Assembly: GCF_002288925.2 (NCBI RefSeq)
Contig: NW_022098076.1
Span: 63,047,640-63,111,639, forward strand
Origin: Delphinapterus leucas
Taxonomy: Eukaryota; Chordata; Mammalia; Artiodactyla; Monodontidae
DNA length: 64,000 nucleotides
Direction: 5' to 3'
Shown: positions 27,470 to 37,659 of the stretch, piece after piece
How the letters are laid out: every line of letters starts with the position of its first letter
Numbering within the stretch: position 1 is the stretch's first letter
Notes under the pieces: model-generated
Seen by the model: only the letters and a program-made list of their open reading frames with translations
Databases searched by the model: none
What the model was told of the DNA's origin: nothing
Made by a program: the position numbers and the translations under genes

Positions 27470-27681
27470 TTTTTTTTTTTTTTTTTGCGGTATGCAGGCC
27501 TCTCACTGTTCTGGCCTTTCCTGTTGCGGAGCACAGGCTCTGGACGGGGCGCAGGCTCAGTGGCCATGGCTCACGGGCCCAGCTGCTCCGCGGCACGTGG
27601 GATCTTCCTGGACCGGGGCACGAACCTGTGTCCCCTGCATCGGCAGGCGGACTCTCAACCACTGCGCCACCAGGGAAGCCC
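27470..27681 (-). mobile_element. CHR-2-type SINE
   Basis: The perfect 16-bp TSD tttcttgccaattttt lies at 27454-27469 and 27682-27697 and encloses a reverse-oriented near-consensus copy. It ends about 185 bp upstream of exon 4. Confidence 0.92.
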
Positions 27682-27867
27682 TTTCTTGCCAATTTTTATT
27701 GCCTCTTGAACTGTTCACATTTAGGAAAGACAAGGGAGTTGTGAAAAAAAGTTCATAGTCTCTTGGCTACAGTCCCGTACCTCCCTGATCTCTGTTCTTT
27801 TGCTGGTGATTTATTTATTTTTTGAGTGATTACTTTGCCTTTGAAATGTTTAATTTGTCTGTTTCAG

Positions 27868-28010
27868 CGGACCCTTTTGAAACCATGCTAAAGTCATTAT
27901 TAAGGTATCAGTCTGATAGTGGGAACGTGAGCGAAAACCTCATGAGGAAAAAAATGTACGAAAATGGTGTGACTAATTCTCTGCGGAGTAATTTTGCTCT
28001 CCTGCTAAAG
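27868..28010 (+). CDS. CYP20A1: CYP20A1 exon 4
   Basis: Acceptor TTTGTCTGTTTCAG (ends 27867); donor CTAAAG|GTAAGG (GT at 28011). It encodes (S)DPFETMLKSLLRYQSDSGNV, then SENLMRKKMYENGVTNSLRS and NFALLLK, ending in phase 0. This covers the helix B to C area of the fold. The reading frame is intact, and the residues fit my memory of the mammalian protein with a few conservative changes. The following intron is the longest in the window (about 19.0 kb). Confidence 0.94.
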
Positions 28011-28052
28011 GTAAGGTAGTTTGTCCTGGAGTTCTGTCATACAGATAATAGT

Positions 28053-28541
28053 ATATGGATCTTCCTCGAGTTACGATGGGGTTATGTCCTGATTAACACA
28101 TCGTGAGTTGAAAAATACCATAAGTTGAAAATGCATTTAAATACACCTAACCTTCTGGACATCATGCTTAGCCTAGCGTGCTTTAAACATACTCAGAACA
28201 CTTACGTTAGCCTGCAGTTGGGCACAGTCATCTCACACTAAGCCTATTTTACAATAGAGTGTTGACTAGCTCGTGTAATTTATTGAACACTGTACAGAAA
28301 GTGAGAAATAGATTGTTGTCTGGGTACAGAATGGTTGTAACCTTATGGGCTCTTTGCTCTCATGGTCCCATGGCTGGCTGTGGGCTACGGCTGCTGTCGC
28401 TGCCAGCGTCACAAAGTGTCGTACTTCATACGCTAGCCCAGCAGAAGATCAAGATAAGTTCAGAGGACCGTTTCTACTGAACGCTTATGGCTTTTGAGCC
28501 ATGGTAACATTGAAAAATTGTATGTCGGGGACCATCTGTAT
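28053..28541. mobile_element. Fossil DNA transposon with imperfect terminal inverted repeats (Tigger/mariner-like)
   Basis: The right end (TATGTCGGGGACCATCTGTA) and the left end (TATGGATCTTCCTCGAGTTAC, read here in two parts) are inverted relatives, and TA flanks the element. Internal text, e.g. AATTTATTGAACACTGTAC, fits a mammal-wide non-autonomous element. No transposase frame is present. The exact family is uncertain. Confidence 0.6.
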
Positions 28542-28603
28542 ATTTTAACTATTAGTGTGTCTTTGTCTTTCCTACTCTTTTTTTACCTGTCTTTCTAAGC
28601 TGA

Positions 28604-28736
28604 ATTTTACTCTTTTTTTGCGGGGGTGGGCCGCACTGCAAGGCTTGTGGGATCTTAGTTCCCTACCAGGGGTTGAATCCATGCTCCCTGCAGTGGAATC
28701 GCAGAGCCTTAACCACAGGACCGCCAGCGAAGTCCC
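28604..28736 (-). mobile_element. Old short tRNA-derived SINE
   Basis: The reverse complement shows GGGACTTCGCTGGCGGTCCT and AACTAAGATCCCACAAGCC. The TSD tctaagctga lies at 28594-28603 and 28737-28746. Confidence 0.8.
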
Positions 28737-29577
28737 TCTAAGCTGATTTTTATTCTCCTGAAATTCTAAAATGAAACAAAAACAAAACAAAAATCTTAAC
28801 ATCTAGACTCCCTATGTAAGTTGGAATGATGGGAGCAGAGAGAACCTGAAGACATTTTATGTATCAGTAGATTTGTCCATTGTTTTCAGACCAGGCTAAA
28901 CCAGCATTTCCTAAAATATGGTCTGAACTCACCTGAAACACTCCTTCTTGTTTAAGGTGCAGATTACTGGGCCTTTACTTGGACAAACTGAATCACTGGG
29001 AGTGGCACCTGACATTTTTAAGAAGCTCAGCAAATCATTTACAAAGGTTGAGAACAATACTAATCCATACCGTTTCCTTTTTGTTTCTAAAGACCCTTAG
29101 CCAAGCCCTGTGCACTGCCTCACAGTTCCTTGTGCTCCCACAGGGCTGTTGCAGACCTTCACCCTTATTCTAGTACTGCCAGTCCTACCAACCCCTTTGC
29201 TTGCTGTAGATGTCCTAGCCTCCTGCTTTGCTGAGACTATGGAGTCCTTTACGTGTGAACTCCCTCAGTAGCCTGTTCCCCCACCAGTAGACTCTGTCCA
29301 TCACAAACCTTGGTTCTTTTTTCTTATTTTAAATCTTGAAGAATCCTTCCTTCTGTCCAAAGCTAATCTATCCATTTGTGCCATTTAAAAATAATGTAAT
29401 TTATAAAAGTAATATATAGTTGCTAAAGAACGTGGAAAATCTGATAGTGTAAAGAAATCACCCATAATTTGACTATAGATTTTTTATATGGTTGAGATCA
29501 TATTGTATGTACAATTTTATATACTTTTCCACTATAAAACGTATCGTAAGCGTTTCCCCATCGTTAAAAAATTTGCA

Positions 29578-29721
29578 GGGACTTCCCTGGCCGTCCAGGT
29601 GAAGACTGCACTTGCACTGCGGGCATGGGGTGAGGGTGGGGTGAGCATGGCTTCGAGGTTCCATCCCTGGTTGGGGAACTAAGGTCCTGCATGCCCTGTG
29701 GCTCGGCCAAAAAGAAAAGAG
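29578..29721 (+). mobile_element. Diverged short tRNA-derived SINE
   Basis: GGGACTTCCCTGGCCGTCCA head, ATCCCTGGTTGGGGAACTAA, then an A-rich tail. The TSD is only approximate (aaaatttgca / gaaaatttcca). Confidence 0.7.
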
Positions 29722-29953
29722 AAGAAAATTTCCAAAAATAAGTAAAATTATGCTTTTTCTGCTAGTCACTTTATAAAATATGGAAACATTTAGAGAAGTC
29801 CTAAGGAAAAAAAAAACATTTTTACTGCTGTTCATTCCCTGGTGATAACCATGTTTAACATTTTAAAATACTTTGCATCATTCCAGTCATTTCTGTGTAC
29901 AGTAGAATTTCAATCAGCATTATACTATATAGATAGTTTTAGACTGCATTTTT

Positions 29954-30182
29954 TTTTTAACATCTTTATTGGGGTATAATTGCTTTACAATGCTGTGTTA
30001 GTTTCTGCTTTATAACAAAGTGAATCAGTTATACATATACGTATGTTCCCATATGTCTTCCCTCTTGCCCACTCTCCCTATCCCACCCCTCCAGGCTGTC
30101 ACAAAGCACCGAGCTAATATCCCTGTGCCATGTGGCTGCTTCCCACTAGCCATCTACCTTACTACGTTTGTTAGTGTGTATA
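29954..30182 (-). mobile_element. 5'-truncated L1 (3' UTR only)
   Basis: Reverse-oriented L1 3' end (TTTATTGGGGTATAATTGCT...) of the same 3' UTR type as the full-length copy at 53981. Only 229 bp was inserted. The perfect 15-bp TSD ttagactgcattttt lies at 29939-29953 and 30183-30197. Confidence 0.9.
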
Positions 30183-30639
30183 TTAGACTGCATTTTTATT
30201 TACCATTATATGATAAGTATTTTTATAACAGTAAATATTCTTAGAAAATTACATTTGAAAAGAGTCTCTAATGTCACTTTTACCTTCTGAATATCTTTAA
30301 AAATTGCTCTACTCCACCAGCACTGCTCCCATCCTGGTTTAAGCTTCCATCATCTTATGTGGATTGCTTGTTTCTCTGCCTTCTCTCTGCCCTTCTCCAA
30401 TTTCTACCCTCTGTTAGGGATTCTTAGGCTTCTTTTAAGACATGTACCCCTTGCAGTTGTGGTGAAACCTACAGACTCCTTCGGAGAATAGCATTTGAAA
30501 ATGTGTAACTACAAGGGAAACCAATATAGTTTTTATTTTGTTGTATGTTTAATGTAGCTTCTTGGGAAGTAGTAGTATTGTATAGAGCAGAGACTTTAAG
30601 CTTGGGCAAAAGGCTTTGAATCTTATTTCTGTCATTTAG

Positions 30640-30920
30640 TATCTGCATGATTCTTTGTGTGTTACTTGGCCTTTGTGAGCTTTTATTGCCTCTTTTTTTT
30701 CTTTTTTGGCCACTCTGCAGGGATCCCTTAGTTTCCCGACCAGGGGTCAAACCTGTGCCCCTTGTGTTAGAAGCACAGAGTCTTAACCACTGGACCGTCA
30801 GGGAGGTCCTCTTGCCTCATCTTAAATCGAGGATAATAGCATCCACGTTACAAATTTGCTGTGAGGATTATATGAGGTCGTGATGTAAAATACCTAACAA
30901 CAGGTCTTAGAACAGAGTAA
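30640..30920 (+). repeat. MIR split by a younger SINE
   Basis: MIR-like text on the plus strand before (TCTGTCATTTAGTATCTGCA) and after (GTGAGGATTATATGAGGTCG) a reverse tRNA-derived SINE at about 30695-30810. Confidence 0.6.
30695..30810 (-). mobile_element. Old short tRNA-derived SINE inside MIR
   Basis: The reverse complement shows GACCTCCCTGACGGTCCAGT and GGTTTGACCCCTGGTCGGG. A short TSD (tgcctc) flanks it. Confidence 0.7.
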
Positions 30921-31272
30921 CTACTCAAAAAAATACCTTTCCTTCCTTTGTTTGAGAAGTAGATTTTCCTGCTGTTTGTTTGCTGCTCCCCCCACCTCCC
31001 AACGTTCTTCTGTTCTGTTAAAATTTCTTCTTTCTTACATTTTTCCTGCTCCTCTGAAACTACACCTCCTTAATAATGCTTCCAATTTAGTTAATGCGTT
31101 CCTTCTTTCATGCAGGGTTTTTATAGTTGATGGGCCTATATCTGTCCCATTTGGAGGGTTACATAGGAGTCCTTACTGTTCTATATAGATTAAACCCACA
31201 TTCACTCACAAGTACACAAATACACCCCACTGACTTTCATATTATATATGGTAAATAATTTTAAAAATCATG

Positions 31273-32018
31273 GAAAAAAATTTTTTTTGAATTTTATTTT
31301 ATTTATTTTTCTATACAGCAGTTTCTCGTTAGCTATCCATTTTATACACATCAGTGTATACATGTCAAACCCAGTCTCCCAATTCATCACCCCTCCACCC
31401 CATTTTCCTCCCTTGGTGTCCATACATTTGTTCTCTACATTTGTGTCTCTATTTCTGCCCTGCAAACCGGTTCATCTGTACCATTTTTCTAGGTTCCACA
31501 TATATGCGTTAATATATGATATTTGTTTTTCTCTTTCTGACTTACTTCACTCTGTATGACAGTCTCTAGATCCACCCACGTCTCTACAAATGACCCAGTT
31601 TCCTTCCTTTTTATGGCTGAGTAATACTCCATTGTATATATGTGCCACATCTTCTTTATCCATTCATCTGTCGATGGGCACGTAGGTTGATTCCATGTCC
31701 TGGCTATTGTAAATAGTGCTGCAATGAACACTGGGGTGCATGTGTCTTTTTGAATTATGGTTTTCTTGGGGTATATGCCCAGTAGTGGGATTTCTGGGTC
31801 ATATGGTAGTTCTATTTTTAGTTTTTTAAGGAACCTCCATACTGTTCTCCATAGTGTCTGTACCAATTTACATTCCCACCAACAGTGCAAGAGGGTTCCC
31901 TTTTCTCTACACCCTCTCCAGCATTTGTTGTTTGTAGATTTTCTGATGATGCCCATTCTAACTGGTGTGAGGTGATGCATCACTGTAGTTTTGATTTGCA
32001 TTTCTCTAATAATTAGTG
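31273..32018 (-). mobile_element. 5'-truncated L1 (ORF2 C-terminus plus 3' UTR)
   Basis: The minus-strand frame running into this copy encodes the L1 ORF2 C-terminal domain ([20 protein letters not shown] ... [15 protein letters not shown]), stopping at 31489; a 3' UTR of about 215 bp follows. The TSD taaaaatcatg is at 31262-31272 and 32019-32029. It carries a different 3' UTR type from the element at 29954. Confidence 0.9.
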
Positions 32019-32490
32019 TAAAAATCATGAAAAATTTAAATAAAAATAGAATAGTATAATGAACATCTAGTCTCATCACCAAACTTTTAACAGTTAGCAA
32101 ATTAGATGCAATCTTACTTTATCTATACCCCGACTTACCTCCCCTGTTTTCTCTCTGGATTATTTTTAAACAGATTCCAGACATCATACAGATGAGGACA
32201 TACTTTTTCAAGGGCTTAACAGTATTTAGCATGTAATAGCTACTTGGTCAGGTTTCTTTTCTTTTCCTTCTCACCTTCTGTAACTTTGTTCATTCCTCCT
32301 AAAAATATTCAGACTGCACATTATAAGACTTTTGTGACTTTTTTGAGTTGTAGAATAGCTGATAAATCTTAAGAGGATGCCATTTTGACTCATCCTACAG
32401 TATCTACTTTTTAAAAATTACATTCAGTAAATGCTTTATGCCATATTTTCCTTATTCTTCGATTCTGTTTGAAACTCACACTTTTCATTC

Positions 32491-32545
32491 AAGATTTGAG
32501 GCTGTAAAAAAAAAAAAAATTAAAAAAAAAAAAGATTTGAGGCTG
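32491..32545 (+). mobile_element. Poly(A)-only retrotransposition footprint
   Basis: A 27-bp A-rich insert (32505-32531, A runs split by TT) is flanked by a perfect 14-bp direct repeat, aagatttgaggctg, at 32491-32504 and 32532-32545. That is the structure left when target-primed reverse transcription copies only a poly(A) tail. Confidence 0.7.
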
Positions 32546-32756
32546 GCTTGTTGAGTTTACTGGAAGCATTAATTAACATTTGGCTCCTCTGCACAGTTTT
32601 GCTTCCAAAAACTAAGCGAACAAGGCCTTTAACCATGGCCAGCTGCTGATTAGTCTTTCTCCTTTCCAGTTCCTATTTCTAACTGATAGCCGTTATTCAC
32701 AGGGCCGTCAGGACATCTATATATCAAATTTCCACCTTCTCATTATTGTCAGTACT

Positions 32757-32975
32757 ATTTGGTTTTGTTTTGTTTTAAATATTCATTTATTTGGCTGTGC
32801 CAGGTCTTAGTTGTGGCACACGAGATCTTCATTGTAGCGTGCGGGACCTTTAGTTGCAGCATGTGGGATCTTTAGTTGTGGCATGAAGAATCTAGTTCCC
32901 TGACCAGGGATCGAACCCAGGCCCCCTGCGTTGGGAGTGTGGAGTCTTAACCACTGGACCACCAGGGAAGTCCCA
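32757..32975 (-). mobile_element. CHR-type SINE, older
   Basis: Reverse-oriented, with repeated TTTAGTTG(T/C)GGCATG blocks and ending CCACCAGGGAAGTCCC. The TSD gtcagtact is at 32748-32756 and 32976-32984. Confidence 0.85.
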
Positions 32976-33733
32976 GTCAGTACTGTGTTGTATCATCATG
33001 TTCTCTGGACCTCTCAGGCTGCCTGCTTGGGTTGTCATAGCTGATCCTGTCACACCTGAATGTCCTACCTGAAAGCAGTTATGTTGCCTCTGTCTAAGCA
33101 TTCACCAGTCAGAACGTTTCTTTCTGTTCTGTTTAAACACCTAACATTTGTCTGTAAGAATCTTCGTATTTAATTGTATAGCTCCAGGGAATTTTACCTA
33201 TTACTCTTTGCTTTGCTTTCAGTGATTATGCTTTTCAGTAATCTTTATTGTTAAAAGCCTTAATTAGTCTTTCTTCTCTGCTTCAAACTAAGTAATTCTA
33301 ACTTCTTTAATCTTTAATCGTAGGCTCTCTTTCCCAAATTTTCAATCTTTTTTGTCCTTGCTCTATATTGTGTTTTTTTCTCCTCCTGTCTGATCAACGG
33401 CAAATCAAAGTGGAAAATTATTTCCCAGTTTTCACATTTCTTGCCATCATATTTTCAAGCTTTGGTTCATAGACTGGGTCCATACATGAGAAATGTGTTT
33501 CAGGTTTATGTTTTCAACCCCGTAGCACAAGCCAGTTACTTAGCTTACTCATTAGTCAGAAATACCAATTAATATTTAATCAGTAAGAACATGATTGAAG
33601 AGGGCTGTAGTCAGAGCATCCTCTTCCTCCCTACTAATGGTTTTTCTTTAAGAGAACAGGGCTGTTTATCAGAGTTATCACTCCAAAATAAGCTGTACTT
33701 CATACTGACACAATAAACCTTTTGCACTTTTTT

Positions 33734-33941
33734 TTTTTTTTTATTTTTGCGGTACGCGGGCCTCTCACTGTTGTGGCCTCTCCCGTTGCGGAGCACAGGC
33801 TCCAGACGCGCAGGCTCAGCGGCCATGGCTCACGGGCCCAGCTGCTCCGCGGCATGTGGGATCTTCCCAGACCGGGGCACGAACCCGTGTCCCCTGCATT
33901 GGCAGGCGGACTCTCAACCATTGCGCCACCAGGGAAGCCCT
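33734..33941 (-). mobile_element. CHR-2-type SINE
   Basis: Near-consensus reverse copy (TTTTTGCGGTACGCGGGCCT to CACCAGGGAAGCCC). The TSD cttttgc lies at 33719-33725 and 33942-33948, then diverges in the T run. Confidence 0.9.
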
Positions 33942-34671
33942 CTTTTGCCTTTTTTATTTTTATTTTGGTCCAGATCTGAATTCTGTATTCTGACTCTTCT
34001 CTAATCCTCTCAAACCTCATCCTGTGAGTTCTGGTTCCTTCCTGCCCTGACCGTCTCTGCTCAAAGGCTGTGTGTAAACGTCCACTTTAGTTCTGTGAGT
34101 GTAACTTCTCTCTTCTGTGTGCTTCAGCCCCATATGCTCCTATGACTTTTGGGTTAAACTCTGATTTACGAAGTATTTTAGAATTTATGACAGTTTTCCA
34201 GAACCCTCTTAATTGACAGCTTAGTAATAATAGCCAAAATTATTGAACTTATTGGTTTAATACTATCAAGTGAAGCTCATCAACAGATTGTTAGAATTCC
34301 CATCTAATATACATAGTCAAGGTTCATAAACTAAAAGAGATTCATATAAGCCTCTAGCAGATGTACTAGATATGTATGTCGAGTAAAAACCTCCACGAAT
34401 CATTTCTAATATTTGCATTGTTTTGTAGAGGACTGTGCAAAACAAATGGATGAGCAAATCACAACACAGTTCTGTGATACAAATGACAATATTGATAATA
34501 AAATTTTTATGCTCATGGCTAAAAAGGGGGAAAAAAAGGCTTTACCAGCATACGCTGAAAGCATTTCCACAGTTAGTTGCATAATCAGTAATAATCTGGT
34601 ACTGTGGGGAGATAGTCACAGTTAAAGTCTCTGATAAGTCACAGATTGTCCTAATAGGTTTTTAGGATACT

Positions 34672-34712
34672 ATTTGGGTCCTAAATTTGGACCCAAATGG
34701 TCCAAATTTAGG
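34672..34712. repeat. Two overlapping perfect inverted repeats
   Basis: ATTTGGGTCC (34672-34681) pairs with GGACCCAAAT (34689-34698). The overlapping CCTAAATTTGGACC (34680-34693) pairs with GGTCCAAATTTAGG (34699-34712). The same DNA can therefore form two mutually exclusive hairpins. A direct repeat (AGGAATACCATTTATA at 34711 and 34738) follows. Confidence 0.9.
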
Positions 34713-34854
34713 AATACCATTTATAGTTCCAATGTTTAGGAATACCATTTATAGGTTTTTTTTTTTGAACATGTAATATCCCACAGAAGAAAGGTCATCA
34801 GAAAACTGACTACCTATCACTTAGAACTGAGGAAATATATACCCTGGATTTCAT

Positions 34855-36020
34855 TTAAAAACCAGCTATGTACAGAAGCTCTTACACATTATTAAGGAAA
34901 AGATACAAGCCCCAGTAGAAAAATGGCCAAAGAAGTGAACATGCAGTACATTGTGGAAAACATGTAAATGGCCATTAAATATTTGAAACTTGTTTAAACC
35001 CTACCAATAATTAGAACGAAATAAGCCAATTAAAGCAATGTTGAGTTATTTTTTACCTGTTAGACTGACAGAGGTTTTATAAAATGACAACACTTAGTAC
35101 AGTCCAGAGTATGGGAAATGGACACTTTGAGATTGCTGGTTAAGACAGTAAGCTGATATAGGCTTTCTCCAGGACAGCATGGCCATATAAAGCAAAAGCT
35201 TAAAAACTACTTCTTAACTCAGAAATTTCATATCTAAGGAAGTCAAATGGCAATAGATGTATATACAAAGATGGCTGTTGAAGCATTGTTTGTTGTAGCA
35301 GAAATTGGAAAAGACTTAAACGTCCAGTAGTAGAGGATTATTTGAATGATCGTAAATCCGTACAATGGATTAGAATGAAAACATTAAGGTGGCAAAGACA
35401 TTTATTTACTGACATGGGGAGATGGTTTGCTAGAGCTAGCACAAACTTGGTGGTTTAAACACAGAAATTTATTGTCTCACAGTTCTGGAGGCTGTTGCCC
35501 AAGGTCAAGGTGCCAGCAGAGTTGGTTCCTTCTGAGGGCTGTGAGGGAAATCTGTTTTATGCCTCTTTCCTAGCTGCTAGTAGTTTGCTGGTAATCTGTG
35601 GTGTTCCTTGGCTTGTACACTTATCACCCCAATCTCTGCCTTCATGTTTATAATGAGGTATCCCTGTGTGTGTATATGTTTGTGTGTGTGTTTCAGTGTC
35701 CAAATTTCCCATTTTTATAAGGACACAGTGGTATTGGATTAAGGCCCACCCTAATGTGCACATCTTAAACTGATTATCTGCAAGAACCTATTCCCAAATG
35801 AGGTCACATTCACAGGCACTGGGGGTTAAAACTTCAAGATCTTTTGTGGGGGCACAATTCAACCCATAACAGATGGTAAGTGAAAAAAAACAGTATACAG
35901 AACAGTTTGTAGAGTATTAATACATTGTCCAAAGTATAGCTTTATGCACACATGTATGTACACATATACATGGATACACATACCTATAGAAAAACATGAA
36001 AAGCTCTATAAAAAAAATGT
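34855..36020 (+). mobile_element. Old L1 3' part, split by another old insertion
   Basis: L1 ORF2/3' UTR text on the plus strand (AAATGGCCAAAGAAGTGAAC near 34919; AGTGAAAAAAAACAGTATAC from 35879) is interrupted at 35427-35870. The two halves join in register once the insert is removed. Confidence 0.65.
35427..35870. mobile_element. Old mammalian insertion element, family unassigned
   Basis: It runs from TTGCTAGAGCTAGCACAAAC to GGCACAATTCAACCCATAAC and is flanked by agatggt (35420-35426 and 35871-35877), a 7-bp target duplication. I recognise the sequence as a common mammal-wide repeat but cannot name its family securely. It encodes no intact protein. Confidence 0.6.
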
Positions 36021-36780
36021 TATCAGTAATTACTGCTACTGGGTTGAATTTAGGGTGATTTAAATTAATTTCTATATTTTCATTTATTTTAAGTTATTTA
36101 TTGTTTTCTACATATTAATTTTCTTTTACACTAACCTGTATTACTGTACAAGTCAAAAACAATGAACCAAAAAAAACAACAACAACAAAAAAAGCAATGA
36201 ACCACTCAACTCTCAGTGATAGTCTGAATAGTCACTGAATTTTCATTAGGAGCAAAGCTTAATAATTCATTGACTAATTAAAACCAAAATTCAATAATTT
36301 ATTTAATTTTCTCTAAGAACAAAGCCTTTTATTCATGGACTTTTTTAGGACTATGTATGTGGTTTCTTTTATTCTTCTGGAAGCTGCTAATATGCAGGAG
36401 TTGATTTGGGGAGAATGATCTTCCCTGCTGTTGTTTTTGTACTGTTCAGTATTTTTAATCAGATGTTTTTTTTCTTTTTTAAAACCCCAAAACTGTAAAA
36501 GACCAAATTTTATAAAGAGAAAGCGTTAATGATGTCCAGTGACTTTACATATACAGTTATGACACATTATTAGTACGACAGAATTGAATATTTAAAGAGG
36601 TATGTAGTAACTTTTGAGAGAGTTCTTACTCTCTGTCAGAAACATAACTTATTTTTTGAGGTAGAGGCAGGACAGTCATTTTAAAAAAACGGTTGGTAAA
36701 CTCACTAAATATTTATTGAGCACCTGCGATTTACCAGACACTGTACTAGGATTACCAATGTAAAAAGCAGCCCTCAAGAA

Positions 36781-36848
36781 GGTTTAGGTCTAATGGTTAT
36801 CAGGCACTGGGTCTGGTTTAGGTCTAATGGTTATCAGGTACTGGGTCT
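36781..36848. repeat. 34-bp tandem duplication
   Basis: Two adjacent 34-bp units (36781-36814 and 36815-36848), starting GGTTTAGGTCTAATGGTTAT, differ at a single C/T position. This implies a recent duplication. Confidence 0.95.
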
Positions 36849-37114
36849 TTAACCAAATATTAGAGTGATGCTAATCAAAAGCATTCCTTTTGTTAAATGT
36901 TGGAACCAGTCTCAAACGCTGAGTTTCTGACAGCAAACTGCTAATCACTTTGTATTTCTCTCACTCCTAAATCTACTCTTGGCCCACATCCTGACCCTTC
37001 ATCTTAGAACACCTTCTGTTTTTGAAGTTCATTGATCTGGTTTTAGTTTCCTTCTTACCCAGCATGAACATAGTTGGTTACTCTAAAGATACATTTTTTA
37101 CCTTCTTCCACATA

Positions 37115-37315
37115 GAGAGGCATAATGGTTGAGAGCTTGGGCTCGTCATCGAGCTGCCTGGGTTGGAATAGGAATTCTGTGATTTTTGTTATGTGGCCCT
37201 GGGCATGTTACTTATTTTCTGTGACACATTTCCTCATTTGTAAAATGGGGACAATAACAGTTACTTGTCACATACTATTAAGGATTAAATGAACTGACAC
37301 ATTAGTAGGTGCTTC
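37115..37315 (+). repeat. MIR
   Basis: Plus-strand MIR: ATAATGGTTGAGAGCTTGGG, then TTTCCTCATTTGTAAAATGG and AAGGATTAAATGAACTGACA. Confidence 0.8.
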
Positions 37316-37659
37316 CAAATAGTTTTTCAGAGTGGTTTTACCATTTACAGTCCCACACAGCACATGAGAATTCTGCTTTTTCTGCATCCTCACCATTCCT
37401 TGGTATTGGTATATGTATAGGGGTTTGTCATTGTGATTATTTTTTTTGAATTTTGTTTTATTTATTTTTTTATACTGCAGGCTCTCATTAATCATCAATT
37501 TTATACACATTAGTGTATACATGTCAATCCCAATCGTCCAATTCAGCACACCACCAACCCCACCCCACTGCGGTTTTCCCCCCTTGGTGTCCATACATTT
37601 GATCTCTACATCTGTGTCTCAACTTCTGCCCTGCAAACTGGTTCATCTGTACCATTTTC

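Noticed and set aside
34413..34625. 70-codon frame in intron 4 (MHCFVEDCAKQMDEQITTQF...)
   Set aside because: No recognisable family, no splice context that fits CYP20A1 phases, and a length within chance expectation.
36781..36848. CRISPR-like direct repeats
   Set aside because: Only two contiguous units with no spacers, in a vertebrate nuclear genome. It is a simple tandem duplication.
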